A DNA stretch of 64,000 nucleotides from Inquilinus sp. Marseille-Q2685. Lineage in GTDB: Bacteria; Pseudomonadota; Alphaproteobacteria; DSM-16000; Inquilinaceae. Made by a program: the position numbers and the translations under genes. The notes beneath the pieces were generated by a model. The model did no database searches and was not told the DNA's origin. It saw nothing but the letters and a program-made list of their open reading frames with translations. Location: positions 310,001-374,000 of the forward strand of contig NZ_CAKAKL010000005.1 of assembly GCF_916619195.1 (NCBI RefSeq). Direction: 5' to 3'. The stretch's first letter is position 1. Each line of letters begins with the position of its first letter. Positions 18,634 through 29,260 of the stretch are shown in pieces.

Positions 18634-21600
18634 TCATTCGGCAGGCGTGCTCGGCGCCTCGGCCCGCGGCTTCGGCGCGATCGACCCGCCCAGCAGCTTC
18701 TCGTGCACCCATTCGCGGACATGCTGCAGGGTGACGTACAGCATCGGGATCAGGAAGATGCCGATCGCCGAGGCCGCGATCATGCCGCCGAACACCGAGG
18801 TGCCGACGCCGCGCCGGCTGGCCGCGGCCGCGCCGGCGGCCGTCACCAGCGGCACCAAGCCCAGGATGAAGGCGAAGCTGGTCATCATCACCGGCCGGAA
18901 GCGCAGCTTGGCGCCCTCGATCGCGGCGTCGGCGATCGCCATGCCCTCCTCGCGCTTGGCCTTGGCGAACTCGACGATCAGGATGCCGTTCTTGCTGGCC
19001 AGCGCGATCAGCACGACGATGCCGATCTGGGCGTAGACGTCGTTCGACAGGCCGGCGATCCACAGCGCCGCCAGGCCGCCGACGATGCCGACGATGACCG
19101 AGAGCAGCACGCCGATCGGGATCGACCAGCTCTCGTACAGCGCCACCAGGAACAGATAGGCGAACAGCACCGCGAGGCCGAGGATGAAGCCGGTCTGGCC
19201 CGCCGCCTCCAGCTCCTGCAGCGCGGTGCCGGTCCATTCGAAGCCGAAGCCGGCCGGCAGCGTCGCGTTCGACACCTGCGTCATCGCCGCCAGCGACTGG
19301 CCCGAGCTGACGCCCGGCGCGGCGCTGCCGAGGATGCTGACCGAGCGGTAGTTGTTGTAGCGGGTGATGAACAGCGGGCCGAGCTGCTGCTGCGCGTCGA
19401 CCAGCGACCGCATCGGCACCATCTGTCCGGTCGAGGACCGGACATAGATCCGGTAGATGTCGTCGACCGTGCGCCGGTCGTTCGCTTCGCCCTGGGCGAT
19501 CACCTGCCAGGTGCGGCCGAACAGGTTGAAGTCGTTGATGTAGAAGCCGCCCAGCGTCGCCTGCAGCGCATTGAAGATGGCGCTGACGGCGACGCCCAGA
19601 TTCTGCGCCTTCTCGCGGTCCAGGTTCAGGAAGATCTGCGGCGTGTTGGCGTTGTAGGAGGTGAAGACCTGGGTCAGCCCCGGCGCCTGGTTGGCGGCCA
19701 CCACCAGCCCCTGGGCCACCGCCGCCAGCTCGTTCGGGCTTTTGCCCTCCAGGTCCTCGAGCTGGTACTGGAAGCCGCCGGCAGTGCCGAGGCCGATGAT
19801 CGGCGGCAGGTTCAGCGGAATGATCAGCGCGTCCCGCACCCCGGCGGTGCGGATCGCGACCTCGCGGATCACGTTGAACACCGTGATCCCCTCCTTCACC
19901 CGCTCGTCGAACGGCTTCAGCGCCACCACCAGGAAGGCGGCGTTCGGCTCGGCCAGACCGTCGATGAAGCTGCGGCCGACCACGCCGGTGATGTCGGCGA
20001 CGCCGGGGATGTCGCGCACCAGCGCCTCGACCTGCTCGGTCACCTGGGTGGTGCGGCTGAGCGCGGCGGCCGCCGGCAGCTTCATCTCGACGAAGAACAG
20101 CCCCTGGTCCTCGTCGGGCAGGAAGCCGGTCGGGGTGGCGCTGTTGACCAGCCAGGCCAGGCCGCCGAAGGCCGCCACCAGCGCGATCGACAGCACCGCC
20201 AGCCGCACCAGCCGGGCGACGATCCAGGCATAGCCGTCGCGCACCTTGTCGATGCCGCCGGACACCCGGCCCATGATCCGCCCGTACAGGCCGGGGCGGT
20301 GGCCGTGCTGGTGCGGCTTCAGGAAGACGCCGCACAGGGCCGGGCTCAGCGTCAGGGCGTTCAGGGCCGAGATCAGCATCGCCACCGACACGGTGACGGC
20401 GAACTGCGAATACAGCTCGCCCGTGATGCCGGGAATGAAGCCGACCGGCACGAACACCGACAGCAGCACCAGGGTGATGGCGATGATCGGCGCGGTGATC
20501 TCGCGCATTGCCAGCTTGGTCGCCTCCCGGGCCGGCAGCCCGGTCTCGGCCATCACCCGCTCGACATTCTCGACCACGACGATGGCGTCATCGACGACGA
20601 TGCCGATCGCCAGGATCATGGCGAACATCGAGATGGTGTTGGCGGAGAAGCCGAAGGCCAGCAGCACGGCGAAGGTGCCGATCAGCGACACCGGCACGGC
20701 GATGATCGGGATCAGCGTGGCGCGCAGGTTGCCGAGGAACACGAACACCACGATCGCGACCAGCACGAAGGCCTCGAGCAGGGTGTGGATCACCTCGCCG
20801 ATCGTCTCGCTGACGAAGACGGTGGTGTCGTAGGTGATCCGGTAGTCGACCCCCGCCGGGAACCGCTCCTTCAGCCGCTCCATCTCCGCCCGCACGCCCT
20901 CGGCGGCGGCGACGGCGTTGGACCCGGGCGACTGGTAGATGCCGATCACCGCGGCCGGCGCGCCGTTCAGCCGGGCGACGGTGTCGTAGGACTGGGCGTT
21001 CAGCTCCAGCCGCGCCACGTCCTTGAGCCGCACCACCGACCCGTCCGGGTTGGCGCGCAGGATGATGTCCTCGAACTGCTTGACGTCGCTCAGCCGGCCC
21101 AGCGTCTGCAGCGTCACCTGGATCTGCTGGTCATCCGGCATCGGCTGGGCGCCCAGGCGTCCGACCGCGGCCTGCACGTTCTGGCTCTGCACCGCGGTGA
21201 CGATGTCGTTCGGGGTCAGGCCGAAGCTGGTCAGCTGATCGGTGCTGTACCAGATCCGCATCGCGTAGTTCTGGGTGCCGAACAGCGAGGCCTGGCCGAC
21301 GCCGCGCACGCGGGCCAGCGCGTCGACCACGTTGATGATCGCGTAGTTGTTCAGGAACAGGACGTCCTGGGTCTTGTCCGGCGAGTAGAGCGTGACGAGC
21401 TGCAGGATCGCCGAGGACTGCTTCTTCACCGTCAGTCCCTGGGCCGTCACCTCGCTCGGCAGCTTCGGCTCGGCCAGCGCCACCCGGTTCTGGACGTTGA
21501 CGGTGTTGATGTCCGGGTCGGTGCCGACCGCGAAGCTGACGGTGAGGGAGTAGGAGCCGTCGCTGCCGCTGGTCGACGACATGTACAGCATGTTGTCGAC

Positions 21601-21816
21601 GCCGTTGACCTGGGCCTCGATCGGCTGCGCCACGGTCGCCTCGACCACCGCGGCGCTGGCGCCGGGATAGGCGCCGGTGACCGACACCTGCGGCGGCACG
21701 ATGTCGGGGAACTGGGCGATCGGGATGCTGCGGATCGCGATCAGGCCCGCGAGGGTGATGACGATCGCGATGACGATCGCGAAGCGCGGGCGATCGACGA
21801 AGATCGAGGACAGCAT
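18634..21816 (-). CDS. RND multidrug efflux permease (HAE-1 / AcrB type)
   Basis: Inner-membrane proton/drug antiporter of 1060 residues, a normal length. The N-terminus ([20 protein letters not shown]) and [20 protein letters not shown] are AcrB hallmarks. The proton-relay aspartates are in [18 protein letters not shown], and the second half repeats the fold ([20 protein letters not shown]). It forms a tripartite pump with the adaptor encoded four bases upstream and an outer-membrane channel that is not encoded in this window. Drug specificity cannot be read from the sequence. Confidence 0.95.
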   Translation of the reverse strand: MLSSIFVDRPRFAIVIAIVITLAGLIAIRSIPIAQFPDIVPPQVSVTGAYPGASAAVVEATVAQPIEAQVNGVDNMLYMSSTSGSDGSYSLTVSFAVGTDPDINTVNVQNRVALAEPKLPSEVTAQGLTVKKQSSAILQLVTLYSPDKTQDVLFLNNYAIINVVDALARVRGVGQASLFGTQNYAMRIWYSTDQLTSFGLTPNDIVTAVQSQNVQAAVGRLGAQPMPDDQQIQVTLQTLGRLSDVKQFEDIILRANPDGSVVRLKDVARLELNAQSYDTVARLNGAPAAVIGIYQSPGSNAVAAAEGVRAEMERLKERFPAGVDYRITYDTTVFVSETIGEVIHTLLEAFVLVAIVVFVFLGNLRATLIPIIAVPVSLIGTFAVLLAFGFSANTISMFAMILAIGIVVDDAIVVVENVERVMAETGLPAREATKLAMREITAPIIAITLVLLSVFVPVGFIPGITGELYSQFAVTVSVAMLISALNALTLSPALCGVFLKPHQHGHRPGLYGRIMGRVSGGIDKVRDGYAWIVARLVRLAVLSIALVAAFGGLAWLVNSATPTGFLPDEDQGLFFVEMKLPAAAALSRTTQVTEQVEALVRDIPGVADITGVVGRSFIDGLAEPNAAFLVVALKPFDERVKEGITVFNVIREVAIRTAGVRDALIIPLNLPPIIGLGTAGGFQYQLEDLEGKSPNELAAVAQGLVVAANQAPGLTQVFTSYNANTPQIFLNLDREKAQNLGVAVSAIFNALQATLGGFYINDFNLFGRTWQVIAQGEANDRRTVDDIYRIYVRSSTGQMVPMRSLVDAQQQLGPLFITRYNNYRSVSILGSAAPGVSSGQSLAAMTQVSNATLPAGFGFEWTGTALQELEAAGQTGFILGLAVLFAYLFLVALYESWSIPIGVLLSVIVGIVGGLAALWIAGLSNDVYAQIGIVVLIALASKNGILIVEFAKAKREEGMAIADAAIEGAKLRFRPVMMTSFAFILGLVPLVTAAGAAAASRRGVGTSVFGGMIAASAIGIFLIPMLYVTLQHVREWVHEKLLGGSIAPKPRAEAPSTPAE

Positions 21817-21820
21817 GGGG

Positions 21821-22987
21821 TCAGTTCCCCGCCGGCTTCGCCGGCGCCGTCGCCTCGGTGACCGGCGCGGGGTTCACCTCCTGGCCGGGGCGGACCTTCT
21901 GCACGCCGTCGACGATGACCACGTCGCCGTCGTTAAGCCCCTGCTGCACCACCACGTCGGCGCCCTGGTTGGCGCCGGTGGTGATGTGCTTGGCGGCCGC
22001 CTTGTTGCCCTCGCCGACCACCAGCACGTAGCTGCCGCTCTGGTCGGTCAGGATCGCGCGCTGCGGGATCACCAGCGCCTCGACCGGGTCCTTCCGCTCC
22101 GCCGTCACCCGGGCGTACTGCCCGTCGGTCAGGGTGCGGTCCGGGTTCGGAAACTCCGCCCGCACCAGCAGCGTGTCGGTGTTCTGGTTGACCTTGACGT
22201 CGGTGAAGTCGATCTTGCCGACCTGCGGATACTGCGACCCGTTGGCCAGGGTCAGCTTCACCGCCACGTTCTCCGGGTTCACCTTGCCGGCCCCGGTCTG
22301 CTGCTGGACGTCAAGGATGAAGCGGTCGCTGACCGGGAAGGTGACGTAGATCGGGTCCTGGCTGACGATGGTGGCGAGCGCCCCGCTGCCGGGGCCGACC
22401 AGCGCGCCGACGCTGAAGTTGGAGATGCCGACGCGGCCGTCGAACGGCGCCTTGATCTCGGTGTAGCCGAGATTGATCTGCGCCTGCTCCAGCGCCGCCT
22501 GGTTCTGCTGCACCGCCGCGACCGCCGATTTCTCCGCCGCGATGCGGTCGTCCAGCGTCGATTGCGCGACGTTCTGGTTCTTGATCAGCTCGCGGGCGCG
22601 GTCGGTCTGAAGCTTGGCGTTGTCGGCGGTGGCCTGGGCGCTGGCCAGGTTGGCCTGGGCCTGGTCGACGGCGGCCTGGTAGGTGTCCTTCTCCAGCACG
22701 AACAGCAGCTCGCCGGCCTTCACCTCCTGGCCTTCGGTGTAGTTGCGCTGCTGCAGGAAGCCTTCGACCCGGGCCACCAGGTCGACCTTGTTCAGCGCCT
22801 GGACCCGGCCGACGAAGGTGTAGCCTTCGGCCACCGGCCGCTTGGCCGCGGTGACGACGCCGACGGCGGGGGGCGGCATCTGCGGCGCCTGGGCCTGCTT
22901 TTCCGAGGATTCGTTGCAGCCGGCGAGGAGGAGAAGGCCGAAGGCGACGGGCGCACGGCGCCGCCAGGCTGTCCAGGATCCCGACAT
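21821..22987 (-). CDS. RND efflux periplasmic adaptor (membrane fusion protein), lipoprotein
   Basis: AcrA-type adaptor of 388 residues. It has a lipoprotein signal with lipobox LAGC (about residues 21-24). A lipoyl/hairpin region follows: [20 protein letters not shown], a coiled hairpin of about 80 residues rich in A/Q/N, then [22 protein letters not shown] beta-barrel and C-terminal domain follow. It links the inner-membrane pump to an outer-membrane channel. The start at 22987 is chosen because AAGGAGA lies upstream; the frame opens ten codons earlier. First gene of the two-gene efflux operon. No local regulator is seen. Confidence 0.93.
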   Translation of the reverse strand: MSGSWTAWRRRAPVAFGLLLLAGCNESSEKQAQAPQMPPPAVGVVTAAKRPVAEGYTFVGRVQALNKVDLVARVEGFLQQRNYTEGQEVKAGELLFVLEKDTYQAAVDQAQANLASAQATADNAKLQTDRARELIKNQNVAQSTLDDRIAAEKSAVAAVQQNQAALEQAQINLGYTEIKAPFDGRVGISNFSVGALVGPGSGALATIVSQDPIYVTFPVSDRFILDVQQQTGAGKVNPENVAVKLTLANGSQYPQVGKIDFTDVKVNQNTDTLLVRAEFPNPDRTLTDGQYARVTAERKDPVEALVIPQRAILTDQSGSYVLVVGEGNKAAAKHITTGANQGADVVVQQGLNDGDVVIVDGVQKVRPGQEVNPAPVTEATAPAKPAGN

Positions 22988-23171
22988 GATTGGCCTGTCT
23001 CCTTCGGCTCTGATCAAGGGGGCATCTGTGCAGTCTTCCGCGCGGCTCGCGCCGAATCGCCTTCACGGTATCACTCTTTTGAGATGTGCAAAGCGACTTC
23101 GCGGCGCCCGCCGCGGGAACAGCGGGCCGGACCGCGGGTTGAACAAGCAAACGCCATTCGGGAGGATTTTG

Positions 23172-23798
23172 ATGAAATTTCGGCCGATTCTGATCGCGCT
23201 TGCCGTGATGGCGACCGCGACGGCGGCCCAGGCCCAGGTCCCGCTGGACCCGTTGCAGGCGCCGCCCAGCCGGGCTCCGTCGAGCCCCACCCCGTCCCAG
23301 CCGCTGGTCAAGCCGGGGCTGCCGTCGCGGCCCGAACGGCCGGTGATGGCGCCGGCGCCCACGGCGCCTGCGGCCTCCGCCGCGGTCCCGGCCGCCGTCC
23401 CGGGCGGCCAGGACGCCGGCCGCACCGTCCCGCTCGAGCAGCAGCAGGCGCACCCCAGCGGCGTTTCGATGATGCTGACCGGCATCACCTTCCGGGCCGA
23501 CAGCGTCATCGTCTCCGCCAGCATCACCAACCTGTCCGGCCGGCCCGTGTCGCTCAATCGCGCCGGCAGCCTGGTGCTGGTGGACGACAGGGGGCGTGTC
23601 CATCCCTTCGTGCCGCCGGCCGGCAATCCGGAGGTGGAGATCGCCCCGCGCTCGCGGGTGAACGCCAGCTTCGTCTTCGCCGGGCCGATCACCGGCGACG
23701 CCCGGTCGGTGCAGCTCTCGACCAACGGCCCGTCCGGCAGCCGCAGCGACCGGCTGACCTCGGCGCCGTCCTTCATGTTCCGCGTGCCCGTGTCCTGA
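23172..23798 (+). CDS. Exported orphan protein with proline/alanine-rich linker
   Basis: Secreted protein of 208 residues that I do not recognise. Residues 1-23 form a signal peptide (ends TAAQAQ). Residues about 24-85 are a low-complexity Pro/Ala/Ser stretch. Residues about 95-208 look like a beta-sandwich (SVIVSASITNLSGRPVSLNR, then LVLVDDRGRVHPF and VNASFVFAGPI), similar in pattern to small extracellular Ig-like domains of the DUF4352 kind. GGAGGA precedes the ATG at good spacing. It is divergent from the efflux adaptor and converges on the DsrE-like gene. Confidence 0.7.
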   Translation: MKFRPILIALAVMATATAAQAQVPLDPLQAPPSRAPSSPTPSQPLVKPGLPSRPERPVMAPAPTAPAASAAVPAAVPGGQDAGRTVPLEQQQAHPSGVSMMLTGITFRADSVIVSASITNLSGRPVSLNRAGSLVLVDDRGRVHPFVPPAGNPEVEIAPRSRVNASFVFAGPITGDARSVQLSTNGPSGSRSDRLTSAPSFMFRVPVS

Positions 23799-23813
23799 CG
23801 GGACCGCTGCGGG

Positions 23814-24215
23814 TCAGATGAACAGCAGCTGGCCGTCGCGCGGCGATTCAGCCAGCAAGGTGACGACGCCGGCGATCTCGGCCGGCACCGCAAGGTCGGC
23901 GGCGGCGAGGCCGAGCGCGCGCAGCCCCATCTCGCAGGCGATGAAGCGGACGCCCAGCGCCCGGCAGGCGTCCAGCAGCTCGGCGAAGGTCGCCACCCGC
24001 CGGGCGGCGAACCCTGCCTCCTGCGCCTCGGCATCGCCGTCCAGCCGTCGCCAGCCCTCGGGCAGCAGCGCCCGCAGCGCCTGGCCGGTGAAGAACAGCG
24101 TCGCCTGGCGGTTGGTCGCGGCGGCGGCGCTGGCCAGGACCAGGGCGTAGTGCACCCGGTCGAAGCGGCCGTCGAACACCACAATCGACAGCGCGCCGAT
24201 GCCCGCGTCAGCCAT
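23814..24215 (-). CDS. DsrE/DsrF-like sulfur-carrier-family protein
   Basis: Protein of 133 residues with the DsrE/YchN alpha/beta fold: strand IGALSIVVFDGRFDRVHYAL, then RQATLFFTGQALRALLP, then GVRFIACEMGLRALGL. The cysteine in ACEMG sits where members of the family carry a persulfidable cysteine. Its start overlaps the moeB stop by eight bases, so the two are coupled. A role in sulfur handling for an MoeB-type activation step is an inference. The partner subunits of DsrEFH are absent. Confidence 0.75.
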   Translation of the reverse strand: MADAGIGALSIVVFDGRFDRVHYALVLASAAAATNRQATLFFTGQALRALLPEGWRRLDGDAEAQEAGFAARRVATFAELLDACRALGVRFIACEMGLRALGLAAADLAVPAEIAGVVTLLAESPRDGQLLFI

Positions 24216-25002
24216 GGTGATGCGACAGGTCGGTCATTGTCGGATGGTCGCCGCAGAGCGGGCAGTCCGGGTCGCGCGGCAGGGCGATCTCGCGCAGCCG
24301 CGCCTCCAGCGCATCGTACAGCAGCAGGCGGCCGGACAGGCCCTCGCCGATGCCCAGGATCTCCTTGATCGTCTCGATCGCCTGCATCGACCCCAGCACG
24401 CCCGGCAGGGCGCCGAACACCCCGGCCTCGGAGCAGCTCGGCACCGTGCCCGGGTCGGGCGGCGCCGGGAACAGGCAGCGATAGCAGGGGTGGGGATCGC
24501 CGAGATGCGCCTTGAAGGTCGACAGCTGCGCCTCGAAGCGCAGCATCGCAGCCGAGACCAGCGGCCGCTTGGCCAGGTAGCAGGCGTCGTTCAGCAGGTA
24601 GCGGGTGGCGAAGTTGTCGCTGCCGTCGACCGTGAGGTCGAAGGCGGCGACCCGCTCCTGCGCCGTGGCCGCGGTCAGCCGCTCGGCGAAGCGCTCGACC
24701 CTGACCTCGGGGTTCAGCGCCTGCAGCCGGGCGATGGCGCTGTCCACCTTCAGCTGGCCCAGCGTGGTGGTGTCGTGCACCACCTGGCGCTGCAGGTTGG
24801 ACAGCTCGACCAGGTCGTCGTCGCAGATCCCGATCGTGCCGATGCCGGCGGCGGCGAGGTACAGCAGCAGCGGGGAGCCGAGGCCGCCGGCGCCGATCAC
24901 CAGCACCCGGGCGGCCAGCAGCTTCTCCTGACCCTTGCCGCCGACCTCGGGCAGCAGGATGTGGCGCGCATAGCGCTTGATCTGGGCGTCGGTGAAGCTC
25001 AT
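24208..25002 (-). CDS. moeB: Molybdopterin-synthase adenylyltransferase (MoeB/ThiF/HesA family)
   Basis: E1-like enzyme of 264 residues that adenylates the C-terminal glycine of a ubiquitin-like sulfur carrier (MoaD or ThiS). The ATP site is GAGGLG at 37-42, followed by DDDLVELSNLQRQ. Zinc-site cysteines are C173/C176 (CYRC) and C247/C250 (CPLC), and C190 lies at the position of the conserved crossover-loop cysteine. ThiF cannot be excluded, but no thiamine genes are near, while a molybdenum enzyme operon lies 5 kb away. Confidence 0.88.
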   Translation of the reverse strand: MSFTDAQIKRYARHILLPEVGGKGQEKLLAARVLVIGAGGLGSPLLLYLAAAGIGTIGICDDDLVELSNLQRQVVHDTTTLGQLKVDSAIARLQALNPEVRVERFAERLTAATAQERVAAFDLTVDGSDNFATRYLLNDACYLAKRPLVSAAMLRFEAQLSTFKAHLGDPHPCYRCLFPAPPDPGTVPSCSEAGVFGALPGVLGSMQAIETIKEILGIGEGLSGRLLLYDALEARLREIALPRDPDCPLCGDHPTMTDLSHHHG

Positions 25003-25202
25003 GGCGCGAGCATAGCCCTCCGTCCCGGGGGAAGGAACAGCCCTAGCACGCCCAGCCGCTTCGCTGCGCTGCGACGTGTCGCCCGGCTGGGGCCTTATGG
25101 CACGTCGGGAAGTTCGTGGGCCAACGGTGGAATCGTGGCATATTCTTTCCGAGCCAAGAAATAAGGCGACCGAAGCCAGTCGGTCGCCGAAGGAGAATTG
25201 TC

Positions 25203-26594
25203 ATGGATCTCGATCCGGTCCTCCTGTCCCGGTTCCAATTCGCCTTCGTCGTCTCCTTCCACTTCCTGTTCCCGGCCTTCACCATCGGCATCGCCAGCTG
25301 GCTGGCGGTGCTCGAGGGGCTGTATCTGAGGACGGGGCGGGCGGAATACCGGACGCTCTACAAGTTCTGGATCAAGATCTTCGCCGTCTCCTTCGGCGTC
25401 GGCGTGGTCACCGGCATCGTCATGACCTACCAGTTCGGCACGAACTGGGCCGGCCTGACCCGAGCCGGGGGCAGCATCCTCGGGCCGCTGCTCGGCTACG
25501 AGGTGGTGACCGCCTTCTTCCTCGAGGCCGGCTTCCTCGGCATCATGCTGTTCGGCTGGGACAAGGTGCCCCGCATCGTCCATTTCGGGGCCACCGCCGC
25601 CGTGGCGGTCGGCACCGCGATCTCCGCCTTCTGGATCCTGTCGGCCAATTCCTTCCTGCACACCCCGGCCGGCTACGAGGTGGCGGATGGTGCCCTGGTC
25701 CCGTCCGACTGGCTCGCGATCGTGTTCAACCCGTCCTTCCCGGTGCGCTTCCTGCACACCGTGGCGGCGGCCTATCTGACCACCGCCTTCGTCATCGCCG
25801 GCGTCTCGGCCTGGTACCTGCTGCGCGGCCGCAGCGTGCTGGAATCGCGCCAGGCCTTCTCGATGGCGCTGTGGCTGATCGCGGTGCTGGCGCCGCTGCA
25901 GATCTTCATCGGCGACCAGGCGGGGCTGGAGGTGCGCGAGCGCCAGCCGGTCAAGCTGGCCGCGATCGAGGCGCATTGGCAGACCGGCTCGGACGTGCCG
26001 CTGATCCTGTTCGCCTGGCCCGACCAGAGCGGCGAGAAGAACGACTTCGTGCTCGAGATCCCGCATCTCGGCTCGCTGATCCTGACCCACAGCTGGGACG
26101 GCTCGGTGCAGGGGCTGAAGGATTTCCCGCCGCAGGACCGGCCGCCGGTCGCGATCGTGTTCTGGACTTTCCGGATCATGGTCGGGCTCGGTTTCCTGAT
26201 GCTCGGCGCCGGCCTGCTCGGCCTGTGGCTGCGGGCGACCGGCCGGCTCTACGACAGCCGCTGGTTCCACCGCTTCATGGTGGTGATGCTGCCCTCCGGC
26301 TTCGTCGCGGTGATCGCCGGCTGGTTCACCACCGAGATCGGCCGCCAGCCCTGGGTGGTGCAGGGCATCCTGCGCACGGCGGATGCGCTGTCCCCGGTCG
26401 GCGGCGGCAGCGTGCTGCTGTCGCTGGCGCTGTTCGTCCTGGTCTACGCCATCCTGCTCGGCTCCGCCGTCTACTACATCGTCAAGCTGGTGCGGATCGG
26501 GCCGGAAGCCCCCGAATCCGACCGCGAGGAGCCGTTCAAGACCCCGGCGCGGCCGTTCTCCCTGCCCGATGCCTCCTTCGAATCCCGGGAGTGA
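25203..26594 (+). CDS. cydA: Cytochrome bd-type ubiquinol oxidase subunit I (CIO type)
   Basis: Membrane quinol oxidase subunit of 463 residues that oxidises ubiquinol and carries the haems. H20 in SFHFLFPAFTIG is an axial haem ligand. KFWIKIFAVSFGVGVVTGIV and the GRQPW motif are conserved. The protein lacks the long Q-loop insert of the E. coli type (522 residues), which places it in the CioA-like, often cyanide-insensitive, group. AAGGAG lies seven bases before the ATG at 25203; the frame is open further upstream (25116) but without a ribosome site. Subunit II follows four bases later. Confidence 0.94.
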   Translation: MDLDPVLLSRFQFAFVVSFHFLFPAFTIGIASWLAVLEGLYLRTGRAEYRTLYKFWIKIFAVSFGVGVVTGIVMTYQFGTNWAGLTRAGGSILGPLLGYEVVTAFFLEAGFLGIMLFGWDKVPRIVHFGATAAVAVGTAISAFWILSANSFLHTPAGYEVADGALVPSDWLAIVFNPSFPVRFLHTVAAAYLTTAFVIAGVSAWYLLRGRSVLESRQAFSMALWLIAVLAPLQIFIGDQAGLEVRERQPVKLAAIEAHWQTGSDVPLILFAWPDQSGEKNDFVLEIPHLGSLILTHSWDGSVQGLKDFPPQDRPPVAIVFWTFRIMVGLGFLMLGAGLLGLWLRATGRLYDSRWFHRFMVVMLPSGFVAVIAGWFTTEIGRQPWVVQGILRTADALSPVGGGSVLLSLALFVLVYAILLGSAVYYIVKLVRIGPEAPESDREEPFKTPARPFSLPDASFESRE

Positions 26595-26598
26595 TGCC

Positions 26599-27627
26599 AT
26601 GACGCCGGAAGTCTGGACGATTCCGACCGTCCTGCCCCTGATCTGGGCCGCGATCGCCGCCTTCGGGGTGTTCATGTATGTGCTGATGGACGGGTTCGAC
26701 CTCGGCGTCGGCGTCCTCTACCCGTGGGCCCGCACCGAGGAGGACCGCGACCTGATGATGAACTCGGTCGCGCCGATCTGGGACGGCAACGAGACCTGGC
26801 TGGTGCTGGGCGGCGTGGTCCTCCTGGCCGTGTTCCCCGCCGCCTTCTCGATCATCCTGCCGGCGCTGTACCTGCCGATCACCTTCATGGTGATGGGGCT
26901 GATCTTCCGCGGCGTCGCCTTCGAGTTCCGGTTCAAGGCGCACACCAGCAAATGGCTGTGGACCGTGGCCTTCGCCGGCGGCAGCCTGCTCGCCACCTTC
27001 TTCCAGGGCGTGGTGCTGGGCACCTTCGTCCAGGGCTTTCCGCTTTCCGGCGGCCATTACACCGGCGGGGCGTTCCACTGGATCTCGCCCTTCAGCCTGA
27101 TGACCGGAATCGCCCTGGTGCTCGGCTACGGCCTGCTCGGCGCCGCCTGGCTGGTGATGAAGACGGAAGGGCCGCTGCAGGCCTGGGCGCGCGACGCCAC
27201 CATCCGCCTCTTGCTCGGCGTGCTGTTCTTCATGGCGGTGGTCAGCCTGTGGGTGCCGTTCCTGGACCGCGAGATCGCCGACCGCTGGTTCACCTGGCCG
27301 AACATCGCGTATTTCGCGCCGGTGCCGATCCTGGTGGTGCTGTTCGCCTGGCGGCTGTGGCTGTCGCTGCAGCGCGGCTCGGATTACGGGCCGTTCCTCT
27401 ATACCATGGCGCTGTTCGTGCTGGGCTATACCGGCCTGGCGATCAGCCTGTGGCCCAAGGTGGTGCCGCCGGACCTGACCATCTGGGACGTCGCCGCCCC
27501 GGCCTCGTCGCAGCTGTTCCTCCTGATCGGCGTCGCCTTCCTGATCCCGCTGATCCTGGTCTACACCACCTATGCCTACTGGGTGTTCCGCGGCAAGGTT
27601 AAGGCCGGCGAGGGCTACGACCACTGA
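26599..27627 (+). CDS. cydB: Cytochrome bd-type ubiquinol oxidase subunit II
   Basis: Structural membrane subunit of 342 residues with about eight helices. YVLMDGFDLGVGVLYPW at the N-terminus and NSVAPIWDGNETWLVLGG are family signatures. It forms the oxidase with the subunit encoded just upstream. No small third subunit gene (cydX) is seen after the stop, as is usual for CIO-type oxidases. Confidence 0.94.
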   Translation: MTPEVWTIPTVLPLIWAAIAAFGVFMYVLMDGFDLGVGVLYPWARTEEDRDLMMNSVAPIWDGNETWLVLGGVVLLAVFPAAFSIILPALYLPITFMVMGLIFRGVAFEFRFKAHTSKWLWTVAFAGGSLLATFFQGVVLGTFVQGFPLSGGHYTGGAFHWISPFSLMTGIALVLGYGLLGAAWLVMKTEGPLQAWARDATIRLLLGVLFFMAVVSLWVPFLDREIADRWFTWPNIAYFAPVPILVVLFAWRLWLSLQRGSDYGPFLYTMALFVLGYTGLAISLWPKVVPPDLTIWDVAAPASSQLFLLIGVAFLIPLILVYTTYAYWVFRGKVKAGEGYDH

Positions 27628-27665
27628 GAGCCCGCCCGATAACGCTACTGGCGCGGCCGTCTGAC

Positions 27666-27737
27666 GGCGGGCTCGAAGCTTCCGGTGCTCACGCACCAAA
27701 CGTGCGCTGCGCTCCGGTTCTCGAAACCACCGCCAGC
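27666..27737. repeat. Imperfect inverted repeat after cydB
   Basis: Arms GGCGGGCTCGAAG and CTCGAAACCACCGCC are roughly complementary, and the inner TTCCGGTGCTCACGCACC pairs in part with GTGCGCTGCGCTCCGG. The 213-bp gap between cydB and the next gene holds this structure and no gene. It may end cydAB transcription or be a decayed repeat. Confidence 0.4.
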
Positions 27738-27840
27738 CGACTCGCGCCAGCGCGTTCTCGGACGGGCGCTATATCGTAGTTGCGGAATCGCGGGCCGATC
27801 CGGGGTAGTCTCCGCGCCAACACTGTTCAGGAGACTCCCC

Positions 27841-29130
27841 ATGGCCGGATCGGGCTACCGCAAGGACCGCATCGGCAACCACAAGCTGCACCCCGAGACG
27901 CTGATGCTCGGCTACGGCTACGACCCCACCCTGTCCGAGGGCGCGGTCAAGCAGCCGGTGTTCCTGACCTCGACCTTCGTCTTCAAATCGGCGGAGGACG
28001 GGCGCGACTTCTTCGACTACACCGCCGGCCGGCGCGAGCCGAAGCCGGGCGTCGACGCGGGCCTGGTCTACACCCGCTTCAATCACCCCAACAGCGAGAT
28101 CGTCGAGGACCGTCTGGCGATCTACGAGGGGGCCGAGGCCGCGGGCATCTTCTCCAGCGGCATGTCGGCGATCGCGACCACGCTCCTGGCCTTCGCCCGG
28201 CCGGGCGACGTGATCCTGCACAGCCAGCCGCTCTATGGCGGCACCGAGACGCTGATCGCGCGCACCCTGGCGCCGTTCCAGATCGCCTCGGTCGGCTTCG
28301 CCGACGGCGTCGACGGCGCCGTGATCCGGGCCGCGGCCGACGAGGCGACGGCGAAGGGCCGGGTCTCGGTGATCCTGGTCGAGACGCCGTCCAACCCGCT
28401 CAACACCCTGGTCGATCTCGAGCTGGTGCGCGCCGTCGCCGACGAGATCGGGGCGAAGCAGGGCCACACCCCGGTGGTGGTCTGCGACAACACCCTCCTG
28501 GGCCCGATCTTCCAGAAGCCGATCCGGCACGGCACCGACATCGTGGTCTATTCGCTGACCAAATATGTCGGCGGCCACAGCGACCTGGTGGCCGGCGCGG
28601 TGCTGGGCCGGCGCGACCAGATCAAGCAGGTGAAACTGCTGCGCGGCGCCATCGGCACGCAGCTCGACCCGCATTCGGCCTGGATGATCGCGCGGTCGCT
28701 GGAGACGCTGTCGCTGCGCATGACCGCCGCCTGCCGCAACGCCGAGACCGTGACGCGGTTCCTGGCCGAGCATCCGCAGGTGGCGCGGGTCTACTACCCG
28801 GCGCTGCTGCCCGAAGGCAGCCCGGAACGCGCGGTGCTCGACCGGCAATGCACCGGCGCCGGCACCACCTTCTCCTTCGACATCAAGGGCGGCGAGGCCG
28901 AGGCCTTCCGCTTCCTCAACGCGCTCAGGATCTTCAAGCTCGCGGTCAGCCTGGGCGGCACCGAATCCCTGGTCTGCCACCCGGCGACCACGGTGCATTC
29001 CGGCGTGCCGAAGGAGACGCGGGAGCGGATCGGCATCTCCGACGCCACCATCCGCGTCTCGATCGGCATCGAGCATGTCGAGGACCTGATCGCCGACCTG
29101 ACCCAGGCTTTGGCGGCCAGCGCGGGCTGA
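27841..29130 (+). CDS. Cystathionine gamma-synthase / methionine gamma-lyase family PLP enzyme
   Basis: PLP enzyme of 429 residues in the Cys/Met family. The PLP lysine is K241 in [17 protein letters not shown], the phosphate/substrate block is [14 protein letters not shown], and [16 protein letters not shown] binds the partner active site. Inserts such as [18 protein letters not shown] separate it from the MetZ encoded at 16867. It could be a cystathionine gamma-synthase, a gamma-lyase or an O-acetylhomoserine-using enzyme; the sequence alone does not decide. GGAG precedes the ATG at 27841. Confidence 0.85.
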   Translation: MAGSGYRKDRIGNHKLHPETLMLGYGYDPTLSEGAVKQPVFLTSTFVFKSAEDGRDFFDYTAGRREPKPGVDAGLVYTRFNHPNSEIVEDRLAIYEGAEAAGIFSSGMSAIATTLLAFARPGDVILHSQPLYGGTETLIARTLAPFQIASVGFADGVDGAVIRAAADEATAKGRVSVILVETPSNPLNTLVDLELVRAVADEIGAKQGHTPVVVCDNTLLGPIFQKPIRHGTDIVVYSLTKYVGGHSDLVAGAVLGRRDQIKQVKLLRGAIGTQLDPHSAWMIARSLETLSLRMTAACRNAETVTRFLAEHPQVARVYYPALLPEGSPERAVLDRQCTGAGTTFSFDIKGGEAEAFRFLNALRIFKLAVSLGGTESLVCHPATTVHSGVPKETRERIGISDATIRVSIGIEHVEDLIADLTQALAASAG

Positions 29131-29220
29131 CCCCGCCACGCGTCGGGCGAGATCCGACTGCCTCGCCCGCTTGCAAGACCTGTTTCAGAATTCGATCACT
29201 TGAACCGACGCGTACTTCCA

Positions 29221-29260
29221 CTCTCCCCCTCCCCTTGCGGGAGGGGGTTAGGGGGAGGGG
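29221..29260. repeat. C/G-run hairpin repeat overlapping the TetR stop codon
   Basis: CCCCCTCCCC, a TTGCG loop, then GGAGGGGG, followed by TTAGGGGGAGGGG. This is a common type of intergenic hairpin in GC-rich proteobacteria. It supplies the stop codon and the last few codons (NPSP) of the minus-strand TetR gene and could also act as its terminator. Confidence 0.55.

Noticed and set aside
18703-21861. Open plus-strand frame of 1052 codons opposite the RND permease
   Set aside because: Low-complexity His/Arg/Asp composition and no family pattern; the RND permease on the other strand is unambiguous.
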